From: Algoriphagus sp.
Lineage (GTDB): Bacteria; Bacteroidota; Bacteroidia; Cytophagales; Cyclobacteriaceae
DNA length: 47,332 bases
Direction: 5' to 3'
Assembly: GCA_018336015.1 (NCBI GenBank)
Contig: JAGXQZ010000061.1
Span: 1-47,332 of the forward strand
The notes under the pieces were generated by a model. The model was given only the letters and a program-made list of their open reading frames with translations. It searched no databases and was not told the DNA's origin. Shown here in pieces: positions 32,988 to 41,708 of the stretch. The position numbers and the translations under genes are program-made. The stretch's first letter is position 1. Every line of letters starts with the position of its first letter.

Positions 32988-35612
32988 TTATAAAAACATT
33001 TCTTTTGCTTTCGCGACCACTTTCTCCAAACCTGCCAAATCCTTTCCACCTGCGGTTGCAAAGAAGGGTTGTCCTCCACCTCCACCTTGAATCTCTTTTG
33101 CCAAGTCTCTTACGATTTGACCTGCATTCCAGCCTTTGGAAACAACCAGTCCATCTTCTAAAATGACTGCAATCTGTGGCTTGTCTTCAATCTGGGCTGC
33201 CAAAATCACCAAGGCATTTGACACCTCATTTTTCAACTCATATGCCAACTTCTTCAAGGAATCTGCATTTGGCAACTCGACCTGAGCAATCAGAATGTTT
33301 ACCCCTTCTTTTGCTACAAACTGACTCAGCAATTGGTTTTTTACACCGGAGGCTTTCTCCAAATGCAGACTTTCTATTTCCTTTTTCAGCTCATTTCGCT
33401 CACTAATCAAGGATTCAACTGCCTTTTTCAAGTCTCTTGGGTTTTTTAGCAATTCCTGAAGCTCTTTCAACAAGGTCTCTTGCTCACGCAAATAAGACTC
33501 AGCAGCTTTCGAGGTAATCGCCTCCACTCTTCTAACTCCTGAAGAAATTGATCCCTCTGAAGTGATTTTGAATAGGCCGATTTGACCGGTAGAAGACACA
33601 TGTGTACCTCCACAAAGCTCAACCGAAAAGTCTTTATCAAATGTGATCACACGCACAAAGTCCCCGTATTTTTCACCGAAAAGTGCAGTCGCTCCCATTT
33701 TCTTGGCTTCTTCAATCGGCACATTTCGCTGCTCCACTAGGGAAATATTCTCACGAACCTTCGCATTGACAATGTCTTCGACCTTAGCGATTTCCTCGTC
33801 TGTCATTTTGCCAAAGTGCGAAAAGTCAAAACGAAGCAGGTTTTCATTTACCAAAGACCCACGCTGCTGAATATGGTCACCCAAGACTGCTTTCAATGCT
33901 GACTGAAGCAAATGCGTCGCCGTGTGATTATTCATGGTCAACTGACGTTTTTCTCGATCTACTTCTGCGGAAAAACGCTTCTCCGGGAAAGAAGGAAGTT
34001 TTTCAACAAAATGAACGATCAAGTCATTTTCTTTTTTGGTATCGATCACCCGAATCTTTTCAGAATCAGATATCAACCAACCGGTATCTCCTACTTGACC
34101 ACCACTTTCAGCATAGAATGGTGTCTTATCCAAAACCAATTGAAATCGGTCACCCTTCTTATCGGTGATGGTTCGGTGCTTGATGATATGGGAATAAGTC
34201 TCTGTAAAATCATAACCAATAAACTCAACTCCTGTATCTTCATTAACAAAAACCCAATCACCTGTCTCCTGTTCGGAAGCAGCTCTGGAACGAGTTTTTT
34301 GCTTTTCCATCTCCTCTCCAAAGCCTTTTTCATCTACTGAAAAACCATTTTCTCTGGCAATCAAAGATGTCAAATCAAGTGGAAATCCGTAAGTATCGTA
34401 AAGTTCAAAAGCAGTTTTGCCTGTAATTACCTTTTCACCTTTGGCATTGAGTTCTGCTTTGATTGTCTCGAGCATCTTCAAACCATTATCCAAAGTTCTC
34501 AAGAAAGAAGCCTCTTCCTCCTGAATCACCTTGGAGATAAACTCCTGCTGCGCTCTAACCTCAGGGAAGACATCTCCAAAATACTCAGCAATAAGTGGAG
34601 TCAGCTCAAACAAAAACGGCTGATGGAAGCCTAGGAAAGTGTAGCCGTATCGAACCGCTCTTCTCAGGATTCTTCGAATGACGTATCCGGCTTTATTGTT
34701 GGAAGGAATCTGACCGTCTGCAATGGTGAAAGAAATCGCACGGATATGATCTACGATCACACGGAATGCAATATCAGTCGGCTCATCCTTACCATAAGTC
34801 TTTCCCGACTTCACTTCCAACGCCTTGATGAATGGACCAAAAAGGTCTGTATCGTAATTGGAAGACTTAAACTGAATGGCACGAACCAGGCGTTCGAAAC
34901 CCATTCCCGTATCCACATGCTTAGCAGGAAGTTCTTTCAAGCTACCATCTGCCAAACGGTTAAACTGCATGAATACCAAATTCCAGATTTCGATCACTTG
35001 GGGATGGTCATTGTTGACCAAGTCTCGACCTGGAATAGCTGCTCGCTCAGCTTCTGATCTCAAGTCCACGTGAATCTCGGAGCAAGGGCCGCAAGGTCCC
35101 GTATCACCCATTTCCCAGAAGTTGTCCTTCTTGGAGCCCATGATGATTCGATCCTCGGCCACGATGCCTTTCCAAAGGTCATAGGCTTCTTGATCTTTTT
35201 CTAGCTTATCTCCTTCATCACCCTGAAAAACAGAAACATATAAACGATCTTTAGGGAGTTTATAAACTTCAGTCAAAAGTTCCCACGCCCATTCGATGGC
35301 TTCCTTTTTGAAATAATCTCCAAAAGACCAGTTTCCCAACATCTCAAACATGGTGTGGTGATAGGTATCCACCCCTACTTCTTCGAGATCATTGTGCTTA
35401 CCGCTGACACGAAGGCATTTTTGTGAATTGGCTACACGGGAATATTTGGCAATCTCATTACCGAGGAAGGCGTCTTTGAATTGGTTCATCCCCGCGTTGG
35501 TGAACATCAAGGTGGGGTCGTTTTTGACCACGATGGGGGAAGAAGGAACGTACTGATGTTGTTTGGATTGGAAAAACTCGATGAAGGTACTTCTGATTTT
35601 CTTGGCTTCCAT
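32988..35612 (-). CDS. alaS: alanyl-tRNA synthetase
   Basis: 874 aa from the ATG at 35612 (a 13-residue longer version from 35651 is unlike the family). The class II catalytic core begins with TFIEFFQSKQHQYVPSSPIV and FTNAGMNQFKDAFLG. The editing domain carries zinc ligands in HTATHLLQSAL and CGGTHVSSTGQIG. The C-terminal oligomerisation/DHHA1 part ends in EIQGGGGGQPFFATAGGK. It attaches Ala to tRNA-Ala and edits Ser/Gly mischarging. It leads the leftward alaS-gatB-tlpA-like run. Its promoter must lie in 35613-35824. Confidence 0.97.
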   Translation of the reverse strand: MEAKKIRSTFIEFFQSKQHQYVPSSPIVVKNDPTLMFTNAGMNQFKDAFLGNEIAKYSRVANSQKCLRVSGKHNDLEEVGVDTYHHTMFEMLGNWSFGDYFKKEAIEWAWELLTEVYKLPKDRLYVSVFQGDEGDKLEKDQEAYDLWKGIVAEDRIIMGSKKDNFWEMGDTGPCGPCSEIHVDLRSEAERAAIPGRDLVNNDHPQVIEIWNLVFMQFNRLADGSLKELPAKHVDTGMGFERLVRAIQFKSSNYDTDLFGPFIKALEVKSGKTYGKDEPTDIAFRVIVDHIRAISFTIADGQIPSNNKAGYVIRRILRRAVRYGYTFLGFHQPFLFELTPLIAEYFGDVFPEVRAQQEFISKVIQEEEASFLRTLDNGLKMLETIKAELNAKGEKVITGKTAFELYDTYGFPLDLTSLIARENGFSVDEKGFGEEMEKQKTRSRAASEQETGDWVFVNEDTGVEFIGYDFTETYSHIIKHRTITDKKGDRFQLVLDKTPFYAESGGQVGDTGWLISDSEKIRVIDTKKENDLIVHFVEKLPSFPEKRFSAEVDREKRQLTMNNHTATHLLQSALKAVLGDHIQQRGSLVNENLLRFDFSHFGKMTDEEIAKVEDIVNAKVRENISLVEQRNVPIEEAKKMGATALFGEKYGDFVRVITFDKDFSVELCGGTHVSSTGQIGLFKITSEGSISSGVRRVEAITSKAAESYLREQETLLKELQELLKNPRDLKKAVESLISERNELKKEIESLHLEKASGVKNQLLSQFVAKEGVNILIAQVELPNADSLKKLAYELKNEVSNALVILAAQIEDKPQIAVILEDGLVVSKGWNAGQIVRDLAKEIQGGGGGQPFFATAGGKDLAGLEKVVAKAKEMFL

Positions 35613-35824
35613 GGAAGGTATGAGATGCTGTTTAGGTAAAATCTTGTTCAAGCCCCTGATTTGGGCACTTTTTATCGGGTGACAAAATTAACAGAATTGA
35701 TGGGCTTATGAGCAAATGGATCAGGAAATTGAATACCTCACCCCTATTAGAAAAAAACTACATCAATGCTGTCTCAAAGGAATCCAGTTCGGTCAAACTC
35801 AATTTGGTGTCTCTAATTCTCCTA

Positions 35825-36793
35825 TTATTTTTCCTTTTCCTGTTTTTTGAAATACTTCCTAAAGAGAAAATTACTCTTCAAGGCTTCCATATTTTGGTTG
35901 AAATTGTAGGTACTGCTTTCCACATTTAGCATAGTTCGTTGCATTTGGGCTTTGAATGATGAATCGGATAGAATCATCCCGGCTGTTCCTTGGCCTGACT
36001 CCACTTGAGCCATGACTTCTCTAACGCTTTTCATAACCAAAGCCGCATCAGCACCCGCTTGCTCCAGCTGTTTTAAGGAATTCTCTAGCCTTGCGGCGCT
36101 GACTGTATCAGTGAAAATCTTATTCACCATCCCGTCTCCCTCTCTGAGGGTACGAATCATGTCTCTACCCTCTTTCGCCAACTGAGCAGCATTTGCTCCT
36201 GCATTTCTGAATTCGACCACAGAGGATTTGATCTCTGACGAAAGTGTAGGATCCGAAAGCAGGTTCCAAAAGGCCTCGCTTTGATTGAGTTTATCGGTGA
36301 TTTCGGCCAGATTGGCTAAAGTCTTTTCCAAGTATTCTCCCGAATTTTCCAATTTCCCCATCAGCGCCTCGGTGTCCAGCTGAGGCAAGGAATACAAAAT
36401 ATCTCCTGGCTCAATCGGCGCTGATTCCCCTTCTTGAGGGTGAATTTGAATGATCTTATTCCCCATCAGTCCATCTGAATTGATGGTAGTCAGTGCGTTT
36501 TTTTGGATATAGGGCACCATGGACTTGTGAATGAGCATTCGGATATGAATGGTCGAATCGTTCCACATTTCGATATCCCTTACGGTGCCGATGTCCATTC
36601 CTTTGAATCGAACATTGTTTCCGGGAAGGAGTCCATTTACCTCGGTTACCTCAGCGATTACGATAATGGATGAACCGAAGATGTTTTGATTTTTTCCGAT
36701 CATATAGAGGGAAAAGACCAAGAAAATCATCCCTGCCACCACCAAAGCTCCAAGCTTTGTATTCGCTATTTTTTTGTTATCCTTCATAATCAT
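35825..36793 (-). CDS. mlaD: MlaD/MCE-domain lipid transport protein
   Basis: 322-aa periplasmic substrate-binding component. One N-terminal membrane helix (KLGALVVAGMIFLVFSLYMIG, about 13-33) is followed by a single MCE domain (about 45-125: VIAEVTEVNGLLPGNNVRFKGMDIGTVRDIEMWND) and a long helical tail. It belongs with the ATPase and permease encoded upstream. The ATG overlaps the mlaF stop by ATGA. It ends in EKEK and lies convergent to nothing supportable on the plus strand. MlaB and MlaC are not seen here. Confidence 0.9.
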   Translation of the reverse strand: MIMKDNKKIANTKLGALVVAGMIFLVFSLYMIGKNQNIFGSSIIVIAEVTEVNGLLPGNNVRFKGMDIGTVRDIEMWNDSTIHIRMLIHKSMVPYIQKNALTTINSDGLMGNKIIQIHPQEGESAPIEPGDILYSLPQLDTEALMGKLENSGEYLEKTLANLAEITDKLNQSEAFWNLLSDPTLSSEIKSSVVEFRNAGANAAQLAKEGRDMIRTLREGDGMVNKIFTDTVSAARLENSLKQLEQAGADAALVMKSVREVMAQVESGQGTAGMILSDSSFKAQMQRTMLNVESSTYNFNQNMEALKSNFLFRKYFKKQEKEK

Positions 36794-37527
36794 TCAAAGA
36801 ACTCTCTAACCTTAGGGTCAGGGAGTTGAGTTAGGTTTTCAAAGGTGTCACTTGCATAATTTCTCCCTTCGATCAACATGATAATCCTGTTGGAAGTGAT
36901 CTTAATACAGTTCATGTCGTGAGAAATGATAATCGCTGAGGACTTATACTTTTTCTGGATTTTGACGATCAATTCACTGATTTCTCTACCCGTAATCGGA
37001 TCCAAACCGGTGGTAGGTTCATCATACAAAATGACTTTAGGCTTCAATATCAAGGTTCTGGCCAAAGCAATTCGTTTCCGCATCCCTCCAGAAAGTTCAG
37101 CAGGCATCATGTCGATGGTGTGGGCAAGACCCACATCTTCCAAAGCCTCCAAAACTGCCGACTCTGCATTTTTTTGGCGCTCTTCGGCTGTCCAGTGACG
37201 CCTGAGCGGAAACTCCAAGTTTTGCCTTACTGTCATCGAATCATACAGCGCATTACTTTGAAATAGGAATCCCACATCTTTTCGCAACAAGTCCATCTGA
37301 TCCTGATCCAACTCAGCGATATCCTGACCCAACACTCGGATCTCTCCGGCATCCGGCTCGATGAGTCGAATGATGCATTTGATCAAAACGGACTTGCCCG
37401 AACCGGATTTTCCCAAAATCACCAGATTTTCTTCCTCCTTTAGAGACAGGGAAAAATCCTTCAGTACCTGATTTTTTCCAAATGACTTGTAAAGGGATTT
37501 GACTTCGATGATGGTTTTCTGCTCCAT
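36790..37527 (-). CDS. mlaF: MlaF-like ABC ATPase of a phospholipid transport system
   Basis: 245-aa ATPase with intact motifs: Walker A GKSGSGKS, signature LSGGMRKRIALAR (the GGMRKR form is typical of MlaF), Walker B VILYDEPTTGLDP and the H-switch IIISHDM. It powers lipid movement between membranes together with the MlaE permease (7 bases upstream) and MlaD (ATGA overlap). Confidence 0.94.
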   Translation of the reverse strand: MEQKTIIEVKSLYKSFGKNQVLKDFSLSLKEEENLVILGKSGSGKSVLIKCIIRLIEPDAGEIRVLGQDIAELDQDQMDLLRKDVGFLFQSNALYDSMTVRQNLEFPLRRHWTAEERQKNAESAVLEALEDVGLAHTIDMMPAELSGGMRKRIALARTLILKPKVILYDEPTTGLDPITGREISELIVKIQKKYKSSAIIISHDMNCIKITSNRIIMLIEGRNYASDTFENLTQLPDPKVREFFE

Positions 37528-37534
37528 GTTGAAA

Positions 37535-38308
37535 TCAGGTTAGTCCCAATAAATCAGTAATCTGTACCGCGATCAAATCAATCACAAACACCATCAAGGA
37601 GGCCACAATCACCGCAGTGGTAGCTGATCGGCCAACTCCTTCAGTTCCTTTTTGTGACGTGTAGCCCTTGTAACAACCCACGATACCGATGGCAAATCCA
37701 AAGAAAATGGTCTTGATCATTGCCGGAATAAAATCTCCATAGGAAAGGGAATCGTATGCCTGAAACCAAAACAAAGACCAGCTCACTTCTCCTCGGATAT
37801 TCGCTCCCAAATAGCCTCCATACAAGGAAATAGCAATGGCTAAAGAGGAAAGCACTGGAACCATCACGGTAGAGGCAAGTACTCGTGTGACCACCAAATA
37901 CTTAAAAGGATTGGTGCCTGACACCTCCATGGCATCGATTTGCTCGGTCACCCGCATAGAACCCAGCTCTGCACCGATGCCCGAACCAATTTTCCCTGCA
38001 CAGATCAAAGATGTAATCACAGGGGTAATTTCCCTGACGAGCGAGACAGAAACCATAGCCGGCAAAAGAGAAGCGGCACCAAATTCCAACAAAGTTGGCC
38101 GAGATTGGATGGTCAATACCAAGCCCATAATAAATGCTGTGATACTTACTAAGGTCAGCGTCTTGTATCCTATCCAATAGCATTGGTTGATAAACTCCTC
38201 CCATTCCTGGCGGGGTTTGCTAACTTCTTTGAAAAAGCGAGCTGTGAAGCGGGCTATTTCACCTACTTCTTTCAAAAACTCACTTTCAGAAACGCTGGTG
38301 ATGTTCAT
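37535..38308 (-). CDS. mlaE: MlaE-like permease of a phospholipid transport system
   Basis: 257-aa inner-membrane permease of the MlaE/TGD1 family. Features are FINQCYWIGYKTLTLVSITAFIMGLVLTIQS, LVREITPVITSLICAGKIGSGIGAELGSMRVTEQIDAMEVSGTNPFKYLVVTR and the last motif GCYKGYTSQKGTEGVGRSATTAVI. The ATG at 38308 is preferred; a 20-residue extension to 38368 is not family-like. First gene of mlaEFD. Confidence 0.94.
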   Translation of the reverse strand: MNITSVSESEFLKEVGEIARFTARFFKEVSKPRQEWEEFINQCYWIGYKTLTLVSITAFIMGLVLTIQSRPTLLEFGAASLLPAMVSVSLVREITPVITSLICAGKIGSGIGAELGSMRVTEQIDAMEVSGTNPFKYLVVTRVLASTVMVPVLSSLAIAISLYGGYLGANIRGEVSWSLFWFQAYDSLSYGDFIPAMIKTIFFGFAIGIVGCYKGYTSQKGTEGVGRSATTAVIVASLMVFVIDLIAVQITDLLGLT

Positions 38309-38376
38309 AACAAGATATCTTCTTTCAAATTGGGAAGAACTGGGACAAGTTTCTATCCCTTTGGTCAAATAAAAAC

Positions 38377-38390
38377 CTGATAAATATCAG
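38377..38390. promoter_or_regulatory. perfect 14-bp palindrome in the mlaE/D-TA intergenic region
   Basis: CTGATAAATATCAG is a perfect palindrome 68 bases upstream of the mlaE start in the 218-base divergent region. A possible operator; no regulator is nearby. Confidence 0.3.
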
Positions 38391-38526
38391 ATTTACAGAT
38401 TCGAGGGTTTTTTAGAGTACTCCTTGAACCTAAAGAATAGGGGTCATTCCCTGAATTCCATTTCATAAATCGTCTTTCCTTTTCTACTTTCAAGAAAATT
38501 TTAAAAAACCCAAGCCAGTTTCCCTT

Positions 38527-39630
38527 ATGTCTTACTTGGATCAAATCGCCTCTCCGACTTTATTGATTGACGAAAAAATCACCCGGGCCAATATCCAACG
38601 AATGGCAGCAAAAGCCAGTCGCCATGGAAAAAAGCTTGTGCCTCACTGGAAAACTGCCCAATCCCATGAAATCGGAAACTGGGCCAAGGAATATGGCATC
38701 AAGGAAGTCACAGCCTCTTCTATCAAGCTTGCGGAATACCTCTGTGGCCAAGGTTGGGAAAACATTCACATCGCCTTTCCTTTCAATGTGAGGGAAATTT
38801 CAAGACTCAATCGACTGGCTGAAAATCAAGGTATTTCAGTACAAATCGTCAATACCTCAACCATACAGGCACTGGCGGATCAACTCACACAAGCTGTTGG
38901 ATTTTTTATCGAAATCGATGCTGGCTATGGCCGAACAGGAGTACACATTTCGGATTTTCAAACCATAGACGCAATCCTCTCAGTTTCCAAAACCTCTTCG
39001 TTACTTCAATTCAAGGGATTTTACTTGCATCCAGGTCACACCTATTATGGCGTAGACAAGCAAAAAATCCACGAAGAAAGTCGGGAGGCCTTACACCTTT
39101 TGAAAACCACTTACCAATCCTCCTATCCAAATCTAGTCACCCGTTTGGGTGATACGCCAGGTTGTGCAGTGATGGAAGAGTTTGGAGATGTGGACGAGTT
39201 GGGTCCAGGTAACTTTGTGTTTTTTGACCTGATGCAGTCAGAATTAGGAAGTTGCAAAAAAGAAGATATCGCCGTATGCCTAGCTGTGCCTGTCGTAGAC
39301 ATCAATATAGAGAGAAAGGAAATCCTAGTTCATGGAGGCGGTGTTCACCTAGCAAAGGACGTTTTGGTAAATGCCGACGGGAATAAAAACTTCGGTGAAG
39401 TAGTTCTACTCGATGAAAAAGGCTGGAGCATTCCTTCCCATTACTCCTACATGAAAAGCATATCTCAGGAACATGGCATCGTCAAGGCTTCTGATGAGCT
39501 TTTGGCTACGGTCAAAGTGGGAGATCTGCTAGGCATTTTACCTGTTCACTCCTGTATGACTGCCGACTGTATGGGAGAATACTTGAGTTTGGATGGAAAA
39601 AAGATCGACCACGCAGAAGGTTGCCATTGA
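38527..39630 (+). CDS. PLP enzyme of the D-threonine aldolase/D-serine dehydratase family
   Basis: 367-aa fold-type III PLP enzyme. The N-terminal alanine-racemase-like barrel has the PLP lysine Lys42 in VPHWKTAQS. EIDAGYGRTGVH and the C-terminal metal site PVHSCMTADCM (His and Cys separated by one residue, as in D-serine dehydratase-like members) are present. It acts on D-hydroxy-amino acids in the cytoplasm. Aldolase versus dehydratase cannot be settled from the sequence. Single-gene unit followed by a shared terminator. Confidence 0.88.
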   Translation: MSYLDQIASPTLLIDEKITRANIQRMAAKASRHGKKLVPHWKTAQSHEIGNWAKEYGIKEVTASSIKLAEYLCGQGWENIHIAFPFNVREISRLNRLAENQGISVQIVNTSTIQALADQLTQAVGFFIEIDAGYGRTGVHISDFQTIDAILSVSKTSSLLQFKGFYLHPGHTYYGVDKQKIHEESREALHLLKTTYQSSYPNLVTRLGDTPGCAVMEEFGDVDELGPGNFVFFDLMQSELGSCKKEDIAVCLAVPVVDINIERKEILVHGGGVHLAKDVLVNADGNKNFGEVVLLDEKGWSIPSHYSYMKSISQEHGIVKASDELLATVKVGDLLGILPVHSCMTADCMGEYLSLDGKKIDHAEGCH

Positions 39631-39654
39631 TTTCTGATCAAAGATTTTAAAGTA

Positions 39655-39688
39655 AAAATGGCCTTCAGCTCAATCTGAAAGCCATTTT
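39655..39688. terminator. bidirectional terminator between convergent genes
   Basis: AAAATGGC (39655-39662) pairs with GCCATTTT (39681-39688). An inner stem TTCAG/CTGAA closes around CTCAAT with one mismatch between the stems. Confidence 0.8.
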
Positions 39689-39705
39689 CAGTTCAGAAAG
39701 ATCAC

Positions 39706-40443
39706 TTAGAACCTGCTATCGATTTCCTTTACCAATCGCTCAGCGGACCAATTTCCCGGCACGAGGATTCTCGGCATAGTGAATATAGGATCAATTGGAT
39801 CCATTTTTCCACCCAACTGGAAGGCAGAGCGAAGGCCTCTGGATTTCAGTTCCTGAACAGCCTTGGAATTCCAAAGCCCAAACGGATAAGCCAAGGAAGT
39901 AACCTTCCTTCCAGTAACTTCTTCCAAAAGCGCCTTGGGCTTATCAATCTGGATTTTCCATTGATCTTCGGGCAACTTTCTTAAATCCTGATGGTCCCAA
40001 GTATGTAGCCCAATAGCATGTCCCCTATCCGACAATTCTTTGATTTGTGAGTTGGTCATGTAGCCTGACTTCCCGATAGACACGGTCATGATGTAAAAGA
40101 CTCCTCGGAAACCGAACTTCTCCAAAATGGGAGCTGCGGCAAGAAAATGATCCGCCCGAGTATCATCAAAACTGATCAAAATAGGTTTGGCGGAAAGCTT
40201 TTTCCCTTGATAAAAACTAGCCTCAATATGCTCTGGAAGGACAGACTGAAAACCCAGATCTTTCAACTTTTTCATGTGCTCCTCCAATCGCTCCGGATCA
40301 ATAAAATAAGCAGGATCCTGCGTAGAGTAAGGACGCACGTTGTGGTAACTCAGAGCAGGAACTGGCTGAAAGGAAGCCTGCTGACCCAAACAATAAGCTA
40401 CTCCTATCACCCAAAATCCTAAAATCAAAAGCGATTGTCTCAT
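39706..40443 (-). CDS. secreted polysaccharide deacetylase (NodB-type)
   Basis: 245-aa exported carbohydrate esterase 4 family member. It has a signal peptide (MRQSLLILGFWVIGVAYCLGQ). NodB motifs are PILISFDDTRADHF (catalytic/metal Asp) and HAIGLHTWDHQDL (metal His residues); the domain ends LAYPFGLWNSKAV. It resembles PgaB-like deacetylases that work on poly-N-acetylglucosamine or peptidoglycan. The start overlaps the upstream gene by ATGA, so their products are probably made together. Confidence 0.9.
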   Translation of the reverse strand: MRQSLLILGFWVIGVAYCLGQQASFQPVPALSYHNVRPYSTQDPAYFIDPERLEEHMKKLKDLGFQSVLPEHIEASFYQGKKLSAKPILISFDDTRADHFLAAAPILEKFGFRGVFYIMTVSIGKSGYMTNSQIKELSDRGHAIGLHTWDHQDLRKLPEDQWKIQIDKPKALLEEVTGRKVTSLAYPFGLWNSKAVQELKSRGLRSAFQLGGKMDPIDPIFTMPRILVPGNWSAERLVKEIDSRF

Positions 40444-41507
40444 TGGTATTGGATGTAAATCGGCTTGGGATACAGCTTGAAAATCTCCTGAGGAGTCATC
40501 AGGCGATGAGGTGCATCTAGGGTATCATTGATGTAAAAAAGTTTGATTCCAGTGAATTGAACCGGCATCCCTCCTACATAGCTTCGGTAGCTGGAGACTT
40601 TTTTGGCAGGAAATCCAAAGCCATCCATGTTGATGACCACCTGTACCTGCGGAGTTGCCTTGATATCTTGGTGGTTAGTTATCATGTTTCGAGTGAATCG
40701 ATGCACCACCAGAATCTTCGGAGGCAACCCATTTTCTTTGACCAATTTAGAAAGGTACTCAATCGCAAAATTGATTTCAGCTGCATCCATGGTGCCGATC
40801 TTGGTTCCCGGGACACTTCCGTCCTTCATGGACCATTCTGGATCTAGACCAAGGTGAACGTCCTTTTCCAAAAGGTATTTTTCAAGGGTTGGCACCTCAC
40901 GCTCCACCGAACTATGGCCTATTTGAACGTCCAAAAACGTAATGCCATTCATCGATCTGCCCAATTCAATCGCTTTTTGAATTTGAGCTTCAGGCATTCG
41001 GATGCGATAAGCTGATTCTTTCCCGGGATCTTTTTGGGCTGTGATTGCAATGTAGTGAACCGCGGGAAGTGCAGGAGTCGCCGAATCAGCTTGAGTCCAA
41101 AATTCCAATTCTTTTTGAAACAAATTCTTCAATTCATCCTCAGGAATCCGACCCAATATCCCCATGTTTTTCGAATAAAAATTACCGTACATCGCCACAA
41201 TTCGGTGAAAAGGCAACAAGGCTCCTTTCTCCGGAATCACAGTAAAAACTTGCCAAGGCTTAGGAATGCTGTCGTGTGCAAGGGCTTTGACCCGCCTTTC
41301 AAAATCTGTCGTATCCAGGTGTTCAGGTTCAAATACCTGCTCGGTGATTTTTTCCAAGACACTTTTTTGATTCGCCTCATCCAAATCCTCTTGCAGGACC
41401 ACCACCCCATTTTCTGGCATCGGACTGGTATCCAAAAAGATCCAAGCAAGAAACCCTATTAAAGAAACTGAGAAGATGGAAGTGAGCCAGATTTTCGTTT
41501 TGTTCAT
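40440..41507 (-). CDS. exported protein of unknown function coupled to the deacetylase
   Basis: 355 aa from the ATG at 41507, which gives an N-terminal membrane anchor or signal (KIWLTSIFSVSLIGFLAWIF). I do not recognise a named family. The C-terminal two thirds look like a TIM-barrel hydrolase-type fold, with strands NGITFLDVQIG, DVHLGLDPEWSM, PPKILVVHRFT and VQVVINMDGFGFP, and conserved-looking acidic residues (DPEW, NMDGFG). Similar sequences occur next to other cell-envelope genes as far as I recall. ATGA overlap with the deacetylase suggests a joint role in glycan processing. Confidence 0.7.
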   Translation of the reverse strand: MNKTKIWLTSIFSVSLIGFLAWIFLDTSPMPENGVVVLQEDLDEANQKSVLEKITEQVFEPEHLDTTDFERRVKALAHDSIPKPWQVFTVIPEKGALLPFHRIVAMYGNFYSKNMGILGRIPEDELKNLFQKELEFWTQADSATPALPAVHYIAITAQKDPGKESAYRIRMPEAQIQKAIELGRSMNGITFLDVQIGHSSVEREVPTLEKYLLEKDVHLGLDPEWSMKDGSVPGTKIGTMDAAEINFAIEYLSKLVKENGLPPKILVVHRFTRNMITNHQDIKATPQVQVVINMDGFGFPAKKVSSYRSYVGGMPVQFTGIKLFYINDTLDAPHRLMTPQEIFKLYPKPIYIQYQ

Positions 41508-41708
41508 GACTAAAAATAGAAACTTAACTGAGAAAAGTAAGTGACCTAGAAAACCCTTCAAAAAAAAACGGACTTCAAAATCCCACCCTCCCAATCAGAA
41601 TGCCTTTTATCCTGAATATGCTCAGCAGATGGAGTAAACGTGAGAAAAGGATGGCTAAATAGGACCATCCTGCTATCTTGAAATTTATACCCACCAATCC
41701 CAGCACAA

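Noticed and set aside
35708..35929. Plus-strand 73-codon ORF with a hydrophobic segment between alaS and mlaD
   Set aside because: About half of it is antisense to the mlaD 3' end, the hydrophobic run is the reverse of Lys/Glu-rich mlaD codons, and nothing in it is recognisable.
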